The notes beneath the pieces are model-generated. The model saw nothing but the letters and a program-made list of their open reading frames with translations. It did no database searches and was not told where the DNA came from. DNA of 9,818 nucleotides from DAOMOD01 sp964526035. GTDB taxonomy: Bacteria; Pseudomonadota; Gammaproteobacteria; Xanthomonadales; BPKI01. The stretch is from NCBI GenBank assembly GCA_964526035.1, contig CAZGKE010000130.1, forward strand, positions 1 to 9,818, written 5' to 3'. Positions within the stretch are counted from its first letter, which is position 1. Each line of letters starts with the position of its first letter. Position numbers and translations under genes: made by a program. Positions 1 to 7,242 of this stretch are shown here, one piece after another.

Positions 1-21
1 CGATGAAGGGCATTTCCAGCA

Positions 22-111
22 GGTAGCCTGGATGGAACGAAGTGGAATCCGGGACGTGCGCGGCATGGTGAGACGGGACCCCGGATTCCGCTGCGCTGCA
101 TCCAGGCTGCA
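22..111. repeat. REP-like imperfect inverted repeat
   Basis: Two arms of about 32 bases lie in opposite orientation at roughly 22-53 and 80-111, around a 26-base centre. The reverse complement of the right arm matches the left arm at most positions; both contain the core GCCTGGATG and GGAATCCGGG, and the mismatches fall in the middle of each arm. The RNA or single-stranded DNA could form a long stem. From general knowledge, intergenic repeats built on this kind of core are common in GC-rich Gammaproteobacteria and behave like REP elements. It lies upstream of gpmI and could be a transcription end or attenuator for whatever lies to the left, but no U-rich run follows. The surrounding 1-178 holds no gene I can assign; a short open frame leaves the left edge on each strand (for example a - strand ATG at 13), too little to name. 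Confidence 0.7.
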
Positions 112-120
112 CGCTCCAGG

Positions 121-141
121 CCCTAAGCCCTAAGCCCTGAA
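121..141. repeat. Short 7-bp tandem repeat, three units
   Basis: Two perfect copies of CCCTAAG are followed by one variant, CCCTGAA. The array sits between the REP-like element and the putative gpmI promoter. Its period and leading CCC match the array at 4070-4104, so the two may belong to one intergenic simple-repeat type. No function can be read from the sequence. Confidence 0.7.
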
Positions 142-142
142 C

Positions 143-148
143 TAGAAT
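143..148 (+). promoter_or_regulatory. Possible -10 element upstream of gpmI
   Basis: The hexamer TAGAAT matches the sigma-70 -10 consensus at five of six positions and would give a transcript start near 155, with a leader of about 24 bases before the gpmI GTG. I find no good -35 hexamer at the usual spacing; that stretch is occupied by the 7-bp repeat. This remains a candidate only. Confidence 0.3.
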
Positions 149-178
149 GACCCGCCCACCCGCAATCTCGGATCCGCT

Positions 179-1705
179 GTGCCCCGACCCAAACCCGTCT
201 TGCTCCTCATCCTCGATGGCTGGGGCCATCGCGAGGAGACTGATCACAATGCCATCGCCCATGCGCGCACGCCGAACTGGGACCGCCTGCTGAGCGATTG
301 CCCACATACCCTGGTCGAAACCGGCGGCCTGCATGTCGGACTACCCGACGACCAGATGGGCAACTCCGAGGTCGGGCACATGAACATCGGAGCCGGCCGC
401 GTGGTCTACCAGGATCTGACGCGGATCGACAAGGCGATCGTCGACGGCGAGTTCCAGCGCAACGAGGCGCTGCTCGGTGCCTGTCGCGCGGCGCGGCGCA
501 GCGGCACCCTGCACGTCATGGGCCTGCTGTCTCCTGGCGGCGTGCACAGCCACGAGAAGCACATCCTCGCCATGCTCGATCTGGCGAAAGCCGAAGGCGT
601 GCCGCGGGTTGCGGTGCACGCCTTTCTCGACGGCCGCGACACGCCTCCGCGCAGCGCGCGTTCCAGTCTCGAGGCGCTGCAGGCGACATGCGACCGGCTC
701 GGCAACGCGCGCGTGGCCAGCGTCTGCGGACGCTACTGGGCGATGGATCGCGACAAGCGCTGGGACCGTGTCGAGAAGGCATGGCGGGTGATCACCGAGG
801 GCGAAGGCGAATTCAGCGCCGACAGCGCGCTCGCTGCACTCGATGCGGCCTACGCCCGCGACGAAAACGACGAATTCGTCAAACCGACCGTCGTCGCCGG
901 CGGCTGTCGCGTCGAGGACGGCGACGCCGTGGTGTTCATGAACTTCCGCGCCGATCGCGCACGCGAACTGAGTCAGGCTTTTCTGCTGCCCGATTTCGAC
1001 GGCTTCGCGCGCGCGCGCCGTATCCGCCCGGCTTGCTTCGTCACGCTTGCCGAATACAGCAGCGAACTGCCGTCAACCGTGGCCTACGGTCCGCAGACCC
1101 TTTCCAACACGCTGCCGGAGTTTCTCTCGGCGCAGGGTCTGACCCAGCTGCGCATCGCCGAGACCGAGAAGTACGCCCACGTCACCTTCTTCTTCAACGG
1201 TGGCCGCGAGGAACCGTTTCCCGGCGAGGATCGCATCATGGTGCCCTCACCCAAAGTGGCTACCTACGATCTCAAGCCGGAAATGAGCTGCCCGGAAGTG
1301 ACCGACCGGCTGGTCGAGGCCATCGGCAGCGGCCGTTACGACTTCATCCTCTGCAACATCGCCAATCCCGATATGGTGGGCCACACCGGAATCTTTGCCG
1401 CCGCGGTGCAGGCGGTCGAGGTCGTCGACCAGACCCTTGGTCGTTTGCGAATCGCCATCGAGCAGGCTGGCGGCGAGATGCTGGTCAGCGCCGACCATGG
1501 CAATCTGGAGCAGATGCAGGACCACAGCACCGGGCAGCCGCATACCGCCCACACGCGCGGGCCGGTACCGCTGGTCTATCTGGGGCGGCCGGCGCGACTT
1601 CTCCCGGGCGGGGCACTCAAGGACCTTGCGCCAACCGTGCTTGCGCTGATGGCCTTGCCCAAGCCCGCCGAGATGGGCGGCGGGAGCCTGGTCGAGTTCG
1701 ACTGA
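179..1705 (+). CDS. gpmI: 2,3-bisphosphoglycerate-independent phosphoglycerate mutase
   Basis: This cytoplasmic enzyme interconverts 3-phosphoglycerate and 2-phosphoglycerate in glycolysis and gluconeogenesis using two Mn2+ ions. At 508 residues it has the normal length for the family. The alkaline-phosphatase-like metal sites are all visible: D13 in LILDGWG, the nucleophile S63 in MGNSEVGH, D398 and H402 in [10 protein letters not shown]439 and H440 in SADHGN, and H458 in HTAHTR. The substrate-binding loops SPGGVHSH (H123 included) and FLDGRDTPP (R153, D154) are intact. The start is GTG; it gives the expected N-terminus just ahead of the first strand and has only a weak GGA about seven bases upstream. 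It heads a probable operon with envC, which starts 4 bases after its stop; gpmI next to envC and ctpA is a known arrangement in Pseudomonas and related bacteria. Identification is secure. Confidence 0.98.
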   Translation: MPRPKPVLLLILDGWGHREETDHNAIAHARTPNWDRLLSDCPHTLVETGGLHVGLPDDQMGNSEVGHMNIGAGRVVYQDLTRIDKAIVDGEFQRNEALLGACRAARRSGTLHVMGLLSPGGVHSHEKHILAMLDLAKAEGVPRVAVHAFLDGRDTPPRSARSSLEALQATCDRLGNARVASVCGRYWAMDRDKRWDRVEKAWRVITEGEGEFSADSALAALDAAYARDENDEFVKPTVVAGGCRVEDGDAVVFMNFRADRARELSQAFLLPDFDGFARARRIRPACFVTLAEYSSELPSTVAYGPQTLSNTLPEFLSAQGLTQLRIAETEKYAHVTFFFNGGREEPFPGEDRIMVPSPKVATYDLKPEMSCPEVTDRLVEAIGSGRYDFILCNIANPDMVGHTGIFAAAVQAVEVVDQTLGRLRIAIEQAGGEMLVSADHGNLEQMQDHSTGQPHTAHTRGPVPLVYLGRPARLLPGGALKDLAPTVLALMALPKPAEMGGGSLVEFD

Positions 1706-1709
1706 GCCG

Positions 1710-2849
1710 ATGCGGTCGATCGGTGCCGCGCTCGGACTGCTGCTGTGCGTGTCCGCCGTGTACGCGCAGCAAGACGATGAAGCGCAGACGCAGGCGCGAC
1801 TGAGCGAGGTCCGCGCTGCCATGGTCGAAGTGGGCGCCGAGCGCAAGCGCCTGCAGGGTCAACTGGCCGAACTGGTGGACGGCCTGCGCGTCCAGGACCT
1901 GCAGGTGGCTGCGAGTGCGCGCGAGCTGCGCCGGCTTGATGAAGCGGTGGCGGCGAGCGAGGCGGAGCTGGCGAGGCTGGAGGACGAACGCGCGAGCATG
2001 GAGCGCGGTCTGGCCAGCCAGCGCGATGCGCTCGCCAAGCTGTTTCGATCAGCCTACATGCTGGGCCAGCATGCGCCACTGAGACTGCTGTTTTCGCAGG
2101 ATCGCGTGGACAGCGTCGGTCGTGCGCTGGCCTACCACCGCTACCTCAAGGAGGGTCGCCTGGCGCGCATGCGAAGTCTCGGCGAGGAGCTGGCGGGTTT
2201 GTTGGCGTTGACCTTGCGGGTCGCCGCCGAGCGTGACCAGGTGGCGGCAACTCGCGAGGCGCAGGCCAGCGAGGCCGAACGTCTGACCGCTGATCGCGCC
2301 GAGCAGCAGCGGCGTCGCGCCACCCTCGAATCCGATCTGCATGGCCAGGAGCAGCGCCTCGCCGCGTTGGGTCGGGACGAACGTGAACTGCTGGCCCTGT
2401 TGGCGCGGCTGCGCGACATCTTCGCCGACATTCCGGCGACGGCCGAGGGAGCGGCACCCTTCGCCAGTCGCCGCGGGCGGCTGCCGTGGCCGGTCGAGGG
2501 CACGGTGCTTGCCGCCTTCGGCGCGCAGGGTCGCGAAGGGCGTGGCAGCACCGGCATGGTGATCGCCGGCGATGCGGGCGCCGAGGTGCGTGCAGTCGGC
2601 CACGGCCGGGTCGTGTTTGCCGACTGGCTGGCGGGATTCGGGCTGCTGCTGATCGTCGATCATGGCGACGGCTTTCTCAGCCTGTATGGACACAACGAGA
2701 CGCTGCTGCGGGAGTCCGGTGAATGGGTGGCGCCAGGAGATGCGGTCGCCACCGTCGGGCAAAGCGGCGGCCGCGACCGTCCGGCCCTGTATTTCGAGCT
2801 GCGCCAGGCCGGTCGCGCCGTCGATCCGAAGCCCTGGCTGCGGCGCTGA
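1710..2849 (+). CDS. envC: EnvC-type murein hydrolase activator (degenerate LytM domain)
   Basis: Predicted periplasmic protein of 379 residues. A signal peptide covers residues 1-19 with a likely cut after VYA. A long, Glu/Arg/Ala-rich coiled coil runs from about 25 to 240, followed by an M23/LytM domain at about 258-376. The domain lacks catalytic zinc ligands: where active members have HxxxD there is GMVIAGD (282-288), and where they have HxH there is LYF (360-362); H328 in YGHN remains. This loss is known for EnvC, which does not cut peptidoglycan but activates the amidases AmiA/AmiB at the division septum through FtsEX. I therefore infer an activator role rather than endopeptidase activity. 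The ATG lies 4 bases after the gpmI stop with no clear ribosome binding site, suggesting coupled translation. The ctpA start follows 29 bases after its stop. Confidence 0.92.
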   Translation: MRSIGAALGLLLCVSAVYAQQDDEAQTQARLSEVRAAMVEVGAERKRLQGQLAELVDGLRVQDLQVAASARELRRLDEAVAASEAELARLEDERASMERGLASQRDALAKLFRSAYMLGQHAPLRLLFSQDRVDSVGRALAYHRYLKEGRLARMRSLGEELAGLLALTLRVAAERDQVAATREAQASEAERLTADRAEQQRRRATLESDLHGQEQRLAALGRDERELLALLARLRDIFADIPATAEGAAPFASRRGRLPWPVEGTVLAAFGAQGREGRGSTGMVIAGDAGAEVRAVGHGRVVFADWLAGFGLLLIVDHGDGFLSLYGHNETLLRESGEWVAPGDAVATVGQSGGRDRPALYFELRQAGRAVDPKPWLRR

Positions 2850-2866
2850 TCGGTGCGCTGCCGCCG

Positions 2867-2872
2867 TATACT
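2867..2872 (+). promoter_or_regulatory. Possible -10 element directly before ctpA
   Basis: TATACT matches five of six positions of the sigma-70 -10 consensus and ends 6 bases before the ctpA ATG, so a transcript starting at the usual distance would begin at or beside the A of the start codon. No convincing -35 hexamer precedes it. It could give ctpA an internal, leaderless transcript in addition to read-through from gpmI-envC, or it may be chance. Confidence 0.3.
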
Positions 2873-2878
2873 CGACGC

Positions 2879-4033
2879 ATGCTTCGTACCGCCATTCTTG
2901 CCCTGATTCCACTCGCGGCCGCCGCCGCTCCGCCGGTACAGCCGCTGCCGATCGAACAGATCCGCCAGTTCTCTGCGGTGTTCAACGCCGTCGAGCGCGG
3001 CTACGTCGATGAGCTCGACCGCGAACGCCTGATGCGGGCAGCCATCCGCGGGATGCTGCAGGAGCTTGACCCGCACAGCGAGTACCTCGACGCCCAGGAA
3101 CTGTCCGACCTCACCGAAGAGACCCGGGGTGCCTACGCCGGTGTCGGCATGGAGGTGCAGCTGCGCGAGGATGGGCGCATCGAGGTGGTCGCGCCCATCG
3201 ACGATACGCCCGCTGCGCAGGCGGGCATCGTGGCCGGCGACATTTTGCAGGCGATCGACGGCGCTGTGGTCGCGACGGGTACCCCGCTGCGTGAGGTGGT
3301 CTCCAGACTGCGTGGTCGCCCTGGATCGCGTGTCGGATTGACGCTGCAGCGCGAGGGTCACGATGCGCTGCTGATGATGCAGCTGCGCCGCGAGCGCATC
3401 CGCGTGGCCAGCGTGCGCAGCGAGATGCTGAACTCCGGCCACGCCTACATGCGCATCAGCACTTTCCAGACCGACACGGCGCGCGATTTCCGCCGCCAGC
3501 TGCAGCGTCTGCAGCAGCGCGCCGACGCGCCGCTCCCCGGGCTGTTGATCGACCTGCGCAGCAATCCCGGCGGTCTGGTGAATGCTGCGGTCGAGGTGGC
3601 CGACCTTTTCATCGAAGCCGGCGTGCTGGTGAGTATCCGCGGCCGGCTGGCCGACACCCACCTCAGTTTCGACGCCACCCCGGGGGACGCGCTGGACGGC
3701 GCTCCGGTGGTGGTACTGGTTGATCGCGGCACTGCTTCGGCTGCGGAAATCCTCGCCGCCGCGCTGCAGGACAGCGGACGCGGTCGGGTGGCCGGCCTGC
3801 CCACCTTCGGCAAGGGTTCGGTGCAGTCGGTGCTGCCGCTGGACAACGGCCACGCGATCAAGCTGACTACGGCGCGCTACTACACACCCAACGGTCGTGC
3901 CATTGATGAGGGCGGCCTGAAGCCCGATCTGCGCCTGGACAAGGTGGCGCCGCCGGGGCGCATAGACGTCGCCGAGGACGCCGCCGTCATCGCCGCCTTG
4001 ACCATCTTGCAAAGCGTGGCCGCCGCGCGCTGA
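2879..4033 (+). CDS. ctpA: S41 family carboxy-terminal processing protease
   Basis: Periplasmic serine protease of 384 residues in the CtpA/Prc family. A hydrophobic stretch at residues 1-17 looks like a signal peptide. An N-terminal helical region (about 25-80) is followed by a PDZ domain (about 84-168) and the S41 catalytic core (about 185-350). The catalytic triad motifs are present: S287 in RGTASAAEI, K312 in TFGKGSVQ, and Q316; LIDLRSNPGG (223-232) is the family's structural motif. In Pseudomonas the equivalent protease, with a lipoprotein partner, degrades cell-wall hydrolases, which fits the neighbouring envC; substrates here are not known. I chose the ATG at 2879 because it begins the signal peptide. 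An in-frame ATG at 2723 would add 52 Arg-rich residues lying inside envC, which is implausible. There is no clear ribosome binding site, and no gene for a lipoprotein partner lies nearby. Confidence 0.95.
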   Translation: MLRTAILALIPLAAAAAPPVQPLPIEQIRQFSAVFNAVERGYVDELDRERLMRAAIRGMLQELDPHSEYLDAQELSDLTEETRGAYAGVGMEVQLREDGRIEVVAPIDDTPAAQAGIVAGDILQAIDGAVVATGTPLREVVSRLRGRPGSRVGLTLQREGHDALLMMQLRRERIRVASVRSEMLNSGHAYMRISTFQTDTARDFRRQLQRLQQRADAPLPGLLIDLRSNPGGLVNAAVEVADLFIEAGVLVSIRGRLADTHLSFDATPGDALDGAPVVVLVDRGTASAAEILAAALQDSGRGRVAGLPTFGKGSVQSVLPLDNGHAIKLTTARYYTPNGRAIDEGGLKPDLRLDKVAPPGRIDVAEDAAVIAALTILQSVAAAR

Positions 4034-4106
4034 TTGGTCGACGAGACGCTGGGCCCGCGCCACGCTTTTCCCGGGTCCCGGGTCCCGGGTCCCGAATCCC
4101 GATCAT
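4034..4106. other. Convergent spacer between ctpA and rhomboid gene
   Basis: This 73-base stretch separates the stop codons of two converging genes. Its right half is filled by the 7-bp repeat array at 4070-4104. The repeated CCCGGG units are self-complementary and could fold into short GC-only hairpins in either transcript, but neither strand shows a U-run after them, so I do not call an intrinsic terminator. Nothing else is recognisable. Confidence 0.6.
4070..4104. repeat. 7-bp tandem repeat array, five units
   Basis: Three perfect copies of CCCGGGT are followed by CCCGAAT and CCCGATC. The array ends two bases before the rhomboid stop codon and begins 36 bases after the ctpA stop. It shares period, leading CCC and a decayed final unit with the array at 121-141. 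Arrays of such short units are prone to copy-number change by slippage, so the unit count may vary between strains. Confidence 0.85.
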
Positions 4107-4790
4107 TCAACCGCGCAGCCGCCGGAACACCGCCGGCCGCGACGCCAGCGCAAACACCACGCCGAGCACGAAGCCGGCGAGGTGCGCCGACCAGGCCACT
4201 GCGCCGAAGCCGGGGCCGACGTAGCTGAACAGCACCTGCAGCAGCGCCCAGAAGCCGATCAACAGCGCGGCAGGCACGCGTACGAACTCGAGGTAGACGC
4301 CCAGCGGAACCACCAGACCGAGGCGCGCGCGCGGAAACAGCGTCAGATAGGCGCCGAGCACCGCCGACACCGCCCCGCTGGAGCCGACGATGACGAACCC
4401 CGGGCTGTCGACGATCAGCGCCGCGGCCAGCAGGGACAGTGCGCCGCAGGCAAGGAACAGCACCAGGAAACGGATCGGCCCGAGCGTGCGCTCGGCGGCC
4501 ACGCCGAACAGGATGAGGAACAGCAGGTTGCCCAGCAGATGCAGCCAGTCGGCGTGCACGAACAGCGCGCTGAACAGCTTGAGCAGACGCGTGTCGCGCC
4601 AGAAGGCGCCGAAATCGGCGCTGCCGGCGAACAGCGTTTCCGGAACCGCGCCCCAGCGTTCCATGTGCGCCTGTCGCTGGTCTGCGGCCTCCATCGTCAG
4701 CAGGACGAAGAGCAATACCGAGACCAGCACCAGCAGCAGGGTGGACCAGGGGAACTGGCTGCGTGCCCGCGTTTCGACGTGGACGAACAT
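4107..4790 (-). CDS. Rhomboid family intramembrane serine protease
   Basis: Inner-membrane protease of 227 residues with about six hydrophobic segments (first at about 16-33). The family's active-site features are present: catalytic S138 within GSSG (136-139), the paired H203 in SAHLAG in the last membrane segment, and H79, H84 and N88 in FVHADWLHLLGN, matching the oxyanion-side His and Asn of GlpG. The loop motif W64-R65 before the second segment is also kept. Rhomboids cut single-pass membrane proteins inside or at the edge of the membrane; the substrate here is unknown. The ATG lies 8 bases after the gspB stop with a short GGA just before it, so it is probably the last gene of a gspA-gspB-rhomboid operon. 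The catalytic region reads as an ordinary rhomboid; it does not show the GLSGVLHG-like sequence I associate with rhombosortases, although this is from memory. Confidence 0.93.
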   Translation of the reverse strand: MFVHVETRARSQFPWSTLLLVLVSVLLFVLLTMEAADQRQAHMERWGAVPETLFAGSADFGAFWRDTRLLKLFSALFVHADWLHLLGNLLFLILFGVAAERTLGPIRFLVLFLACGALSLLAAALIVDSPGFVIVGSSGAVSAVLGAYLTLFPRARLGLVVPLGVYLEFVRVPAALLIGFWALLQVLFSYVGPGFGAVAWSAHLAGFVLGVVFALASRPAVFRRLRG

Positions 4791-4798
4791 TCCGTGGT

Positions 4799-5623
4799 TC
4801 AGCGCGATCCCTGACGCAGCAGGAAGTGCTGGCCGCGAAACTCCAGTTCCAGGGTCTGAGCGCCGATTTCCACCAGACGTACACCGGGGGCGACTTCATC
4901 GCCCTCGATACGGCGTTCGCCATTGACCAGCGCGAACCGGGAAGCCTGATCGCCGCTGTACACCAGCATGCTGATGCGGATTTCGGGAATGTCGCGGCGC
5001 AGGGTATAGGGCAGCTCGTGGATGCTGGGTGGCCCCTCATCCGCCGTCGGTGTAGATGCAACGTCAGGCTGTGCGGGCTCCGCTTCGGTGGGGATCGGCG
5101 GTGCATCCTGCGCAGGCTGCGGCGGGGCATCGCTCAGCGTGGGCGGTGGATCCGGGAGCGCGCCGAGGGCATCGGCGAGCCTTGCGCGGGTTTCGTCGTC
5201 CAGGTCGGGATCGAGCAGCGGGTCATCCGCGGACGGCGCCACCAGGGCGGCGCTTTCCCGATCCTCCTGCGGGCGGGCACGTTGCCCATAAGGCACGCGC
5301 TCCGCAACTGCGGGCCGATCCAGCGTTGGCGTTTCCCGCCGCGTTGCGGCTGGCGCCGGGGCATCCGCAGGCTGCGCTGACCGGGATTCATCAGCCAGAA
5401 TTGCAGGGGATGGCGACAGCGCGGCGCTGTCGGGACCCTGGTCGCCGTTGCGCTGACCCAGCCACCAGCCGCCGAACAGGGTGACTGACAGCAGCATCAG
5501 CATCGCAACCCACGGCCACACCCGGCGCCGACGCGATTTGGTTGCGGGCGTCATCAGGCCGGGCGTCTGGCGGCGCAGGCGCTCGGCTTCGGACTTCTTC
5601 AGGGCTTCGAGGATCAGGGACAT
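4799..5623 (-). CDS. gspB: General secretion pathway protein GspB (ExeB-like)
   Basis: Single-pass inner-membrane protein of 274 residues. It opens with the hallmark cytoplasmic segment MSLILEALKKSEAERLRRQ, then a basic stretch (30-34), a membrane helix (about 35-56), a long Pro/Ala/Asp-rich periplasmic linker (about 60-200), and the conserved GspB C-terminal domain (about 201-270) containing ELPYTLRRDIPEIRISMLVYS and a final small beta-rich part. In Aeromonas and Vibrio, GspA and GspB form a complex that binds peptidoglycan and helps the outer-membrane secretin GspD assemble for type II secretion. The low-complexity linker is typical, since it must span the wall. The ATG lies 8 bases after the gspA stop; I chose it because it starts the conserved N-terminus exactly. 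The frame is open for hundreds of codons upstream, but that part is an out-of-frame shadow of gspA. No other gsp genes are in the window. Confidence 0.93.
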   Translation of the reverse strand: MSLILEALKKSEAERLRRQTPGLMTPATKSRRRRVWPWVAMLMLLSVTLFGGWWLGQRNGDQGPDSAALSPSPAILADESRSAQPADAPAPAATRRETPTLDRPAVAERVPYGQRARPQEDRESAALVAPSADDPLLDPDLDDETRARLADALGALPDPPPTLSDAPPQPAQDAPPIPTEAEPAQPDVASTPTADEGPPSIHELPYTLRRDIPEIRISMLVYSGDQASRFALVNGERRIEGDEVAPGVRLVEIGAQTLELEFRGQHFLLRQGSR

Positions 5624-5631
5624 GGGCGGCG

Positions 5632-7242
5632 CTATGGTACGCGACGGGTGAGGCGCGGGCCGCCGCGCTGATACGCGGTGAGCGCCAGCAGGGTTTCCGG
5701 GCCGACGATGCCATCGGGCGTGAGCCCGTAGTTCAGCTGGAAGCGCCGCACGCGCTCTTCGATCTGGGCGTCGAAATAGGGCGGACCGGCGCGCGACGCA
5801 TCCACCTGCTCGTCGAGTGCGGCCAGCCGTTCGGTCAGCCATGAGACGCCGGGCCCGGTGTCGCCGCGGCGCATCACCTGGGGAAGAAACGCCGGCGCGC
5901 GCCAGACGGCGAAGAACTCGCCGAGCCATACCCGTTCCAGCGTGCGCAGCGGCGTCTCGACCACGTCGCCGCCGAAATCGAGGCGGGCACGCTCCTGGCC
6001 GAGTCCGAGCAGCAGCACGAAGGCCTCCTGTTCGCCGTCCACCAGGCGCATCAGGAGTGGCCGGCGCAGCGCGCGGAGCTTGGTCAGACTGCCCGCCACG
6101 CGCAGACAGTAGATGCCGGTGGCCAGCACCGGCGGACAGCGCGAAGCATCGCTCACCCGCACTTCCTCGGCGCGGACCTGCCAGCGCGCCAACAGCTGGG
6201 TCCAGACCGCCGCCGTCTCGTCCCCGCTGCTTTCGCCGATGCGCTCGGCAAGCGCATCGTCGTCGAGCAGGGGATAAGGCGAATCCGACTCGGCGGTTTC
6301 TTCCGGAATGTCGGCAAGCGGCTCGACCTCGGCCTCGGGGCTTGGGCTGAAGGCAAAGAACAGGATCACCAGGCCGAGCAGCACCGCGGCGCCAGCGGCA
6401 ACCAGCGGACGCGTGAAGCGGCGACTGCCGAGGTCGAGCGCCTCCGCCGCTGCCTGGTCGATCACGCGTTCGTTGAGCGTCTCCAGCTCCTGCGCATAGC
6501 CGGCCAGCAGCGCACGTTCGGCAATCACGTTGATGAGGCGGGGCACGCCACCGGAATGGCGGTGCAGCGCGCGCAGGCCGAGCCGGGTGAAAGGAACGCG
6601 GTTCATGCCCGCCACCTGCAGTCGGTGACGCACGTAGGATTCGGTTTCGTCGGAAGTCAGCGGCGTCAGGTGGTAGCGCGCGGTGACGCGTTGCGAAAGC
6701 TGGCGCAGCTCGGCCTTCGCCAGCAGCTCGCGCAGCTCGGGCTGGCCCAGCAGGATGATCTGCAGCAGCTTCTGCGTGGGGGTTTCCAGATTGGTCAACA
6801 GGCGCACCTGTTCCAGCGCCTCCACCGACAGGTTCTGCGCCTCGTCGATGATCAGCACCACGCGCAGGCCCTGGGCATAGGCGTCGAGCAGGTAGACATT
6901 GAGCGCGTCGACCAGTCCCTTGAGACTGCCGCGGCGGCCTTCGATATCGAGCTTCAGCTCCTCGCAGATGGTCTCGAGCAGCTCGATGGGCGAAAGCCGA
7001 GGGTTGAGTACCAGCGCCACCCGGGTGTTTTCCGGAAGCTGCTCCAGCAGCAGGCGTGACAGGGTGGTCTTGCCGGTCCCCACTTCCCCGGTGAGCTGCA
7101 CGAAGCCACCCGACCCGCCCTGGCCGATGCCGTAGAGCAGGTGCGCGAGCGCATCCCGGTGGCGCTCTGAGAGAAACACGAAGCGCGGGTCCGGGGTGAT
7201 CGAGAAGGGCGGATCCTTGAGCCCGTAGTAGTCGAGATACAT
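5632..7242 (-). CDS. gspA: General secretion pathway ATPase GspA (ExeA-like), with peptidoglycan-binding domain
   Basis: Inner-membrane protein of 536 residues. The cytoplasmic AAA+ domain (about 1-270) starts with the typical YLDYYGLKDPPFSITPDP and has Walker A GEVGTGKT (52-59), Walker B VVLIIDEAQ (128-136), the sensor-like ILLGQPEL (163-170) and GGVPRLIN (231-238). One membrane helix follows (about 279-298). The periplasmic half contains a C39-peptidase-like domain (about 345-450) that appears inactive, since EAFVLLLG stands where an active His would be expected, and which keeps two cysteines (C369, C379) that might form a disulfide. It ends with a peptidoglycan-binding domain (about 457-525, including FQLNYGLTPDGIVGPETLLAL in part). 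ATP-driven GspA with GspB remodels or binds the wall so that the type II secretin can assemble. It is the first gene of the - strand operon. No clear ribosome binding site precedes the ATG. Confidence 0.95.
   Translation of the reverse strand: MYLDYYGLKDPPFSITPDPRFVFLSERHRDALAHLLYGIGQGGSGGFVQLTGEVGTGKTTLSRLLLEQLPENTRVALVLNPRLSPIELLETICEELKLDIEGRRGSLKGLVDALNVYLLDAYAQGLRVVLIIDEAQNLSVEALEQVRLLTNLETPTQKLLQIILLGQPELRELLAKAELRQLSQRVTARYHLTPLTSDETESYVRHRLQVAGMNRVPFTRLGLRALHRHSGGVPRLINVIAERALLAGYAQELETLNERVIDQAAAEALDLGSRRFTRPLVAAGAAVLLGLVILFFAFSPSPEAEVEPLADIPEETAESDSPYPLLDDDALAERIGESSGDETAAVWTQLLARWQVRAEEVRVSDASRCPPVLATGIYCLRVAGSLTKLRALRRPLLMRLVDGEQEAFVLLLGLGQERARLDFGGDVVETPLRTLERVWLGEFFAVWRAPAFLPQVMRRGDTGPGVSWLTERLAALDEQVDASRAGPPYFDAQIEERVRRFQLNYGLTPDGIVGPETLLALTAYQRGGPRLTRRVP

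Noticed and set aside
298..1803. A 501-codon open frame overlapping gpmI on the same strand
   Set aside because: It is rich in Arg, Gly and Ala, shows no domain motif and lies in another frame of the fully conserved gpmI; it is a by-product of high GC content.
2469..2846. Active M23 endopeptidase in the second gene
   Set aside because: The HxxxD and HxH zinc motifs are replaced by GMVIAGD and LYF, so an activator of the EnvC type fits better.
2723..2878. Longer ctpA form beginning at the upstream ATG
   Set aside because: It would add an Arg-rich stretch inside envC ahead of what is clearly a signal peptide.
2660..4063. A 467-codon open frame antisense to envC and ctpA
   Set aside because: No motif or signal, and it spans two confidently assigned genes; a GC-driven shadow.
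4070..4104. Intrinsic terminator, or CRISPR-like array, made by the CCCGGGT repeats
   Set aside because: Hairpins are possible but no U-run follows on either strand, and there are no spacers between the 7-base units.
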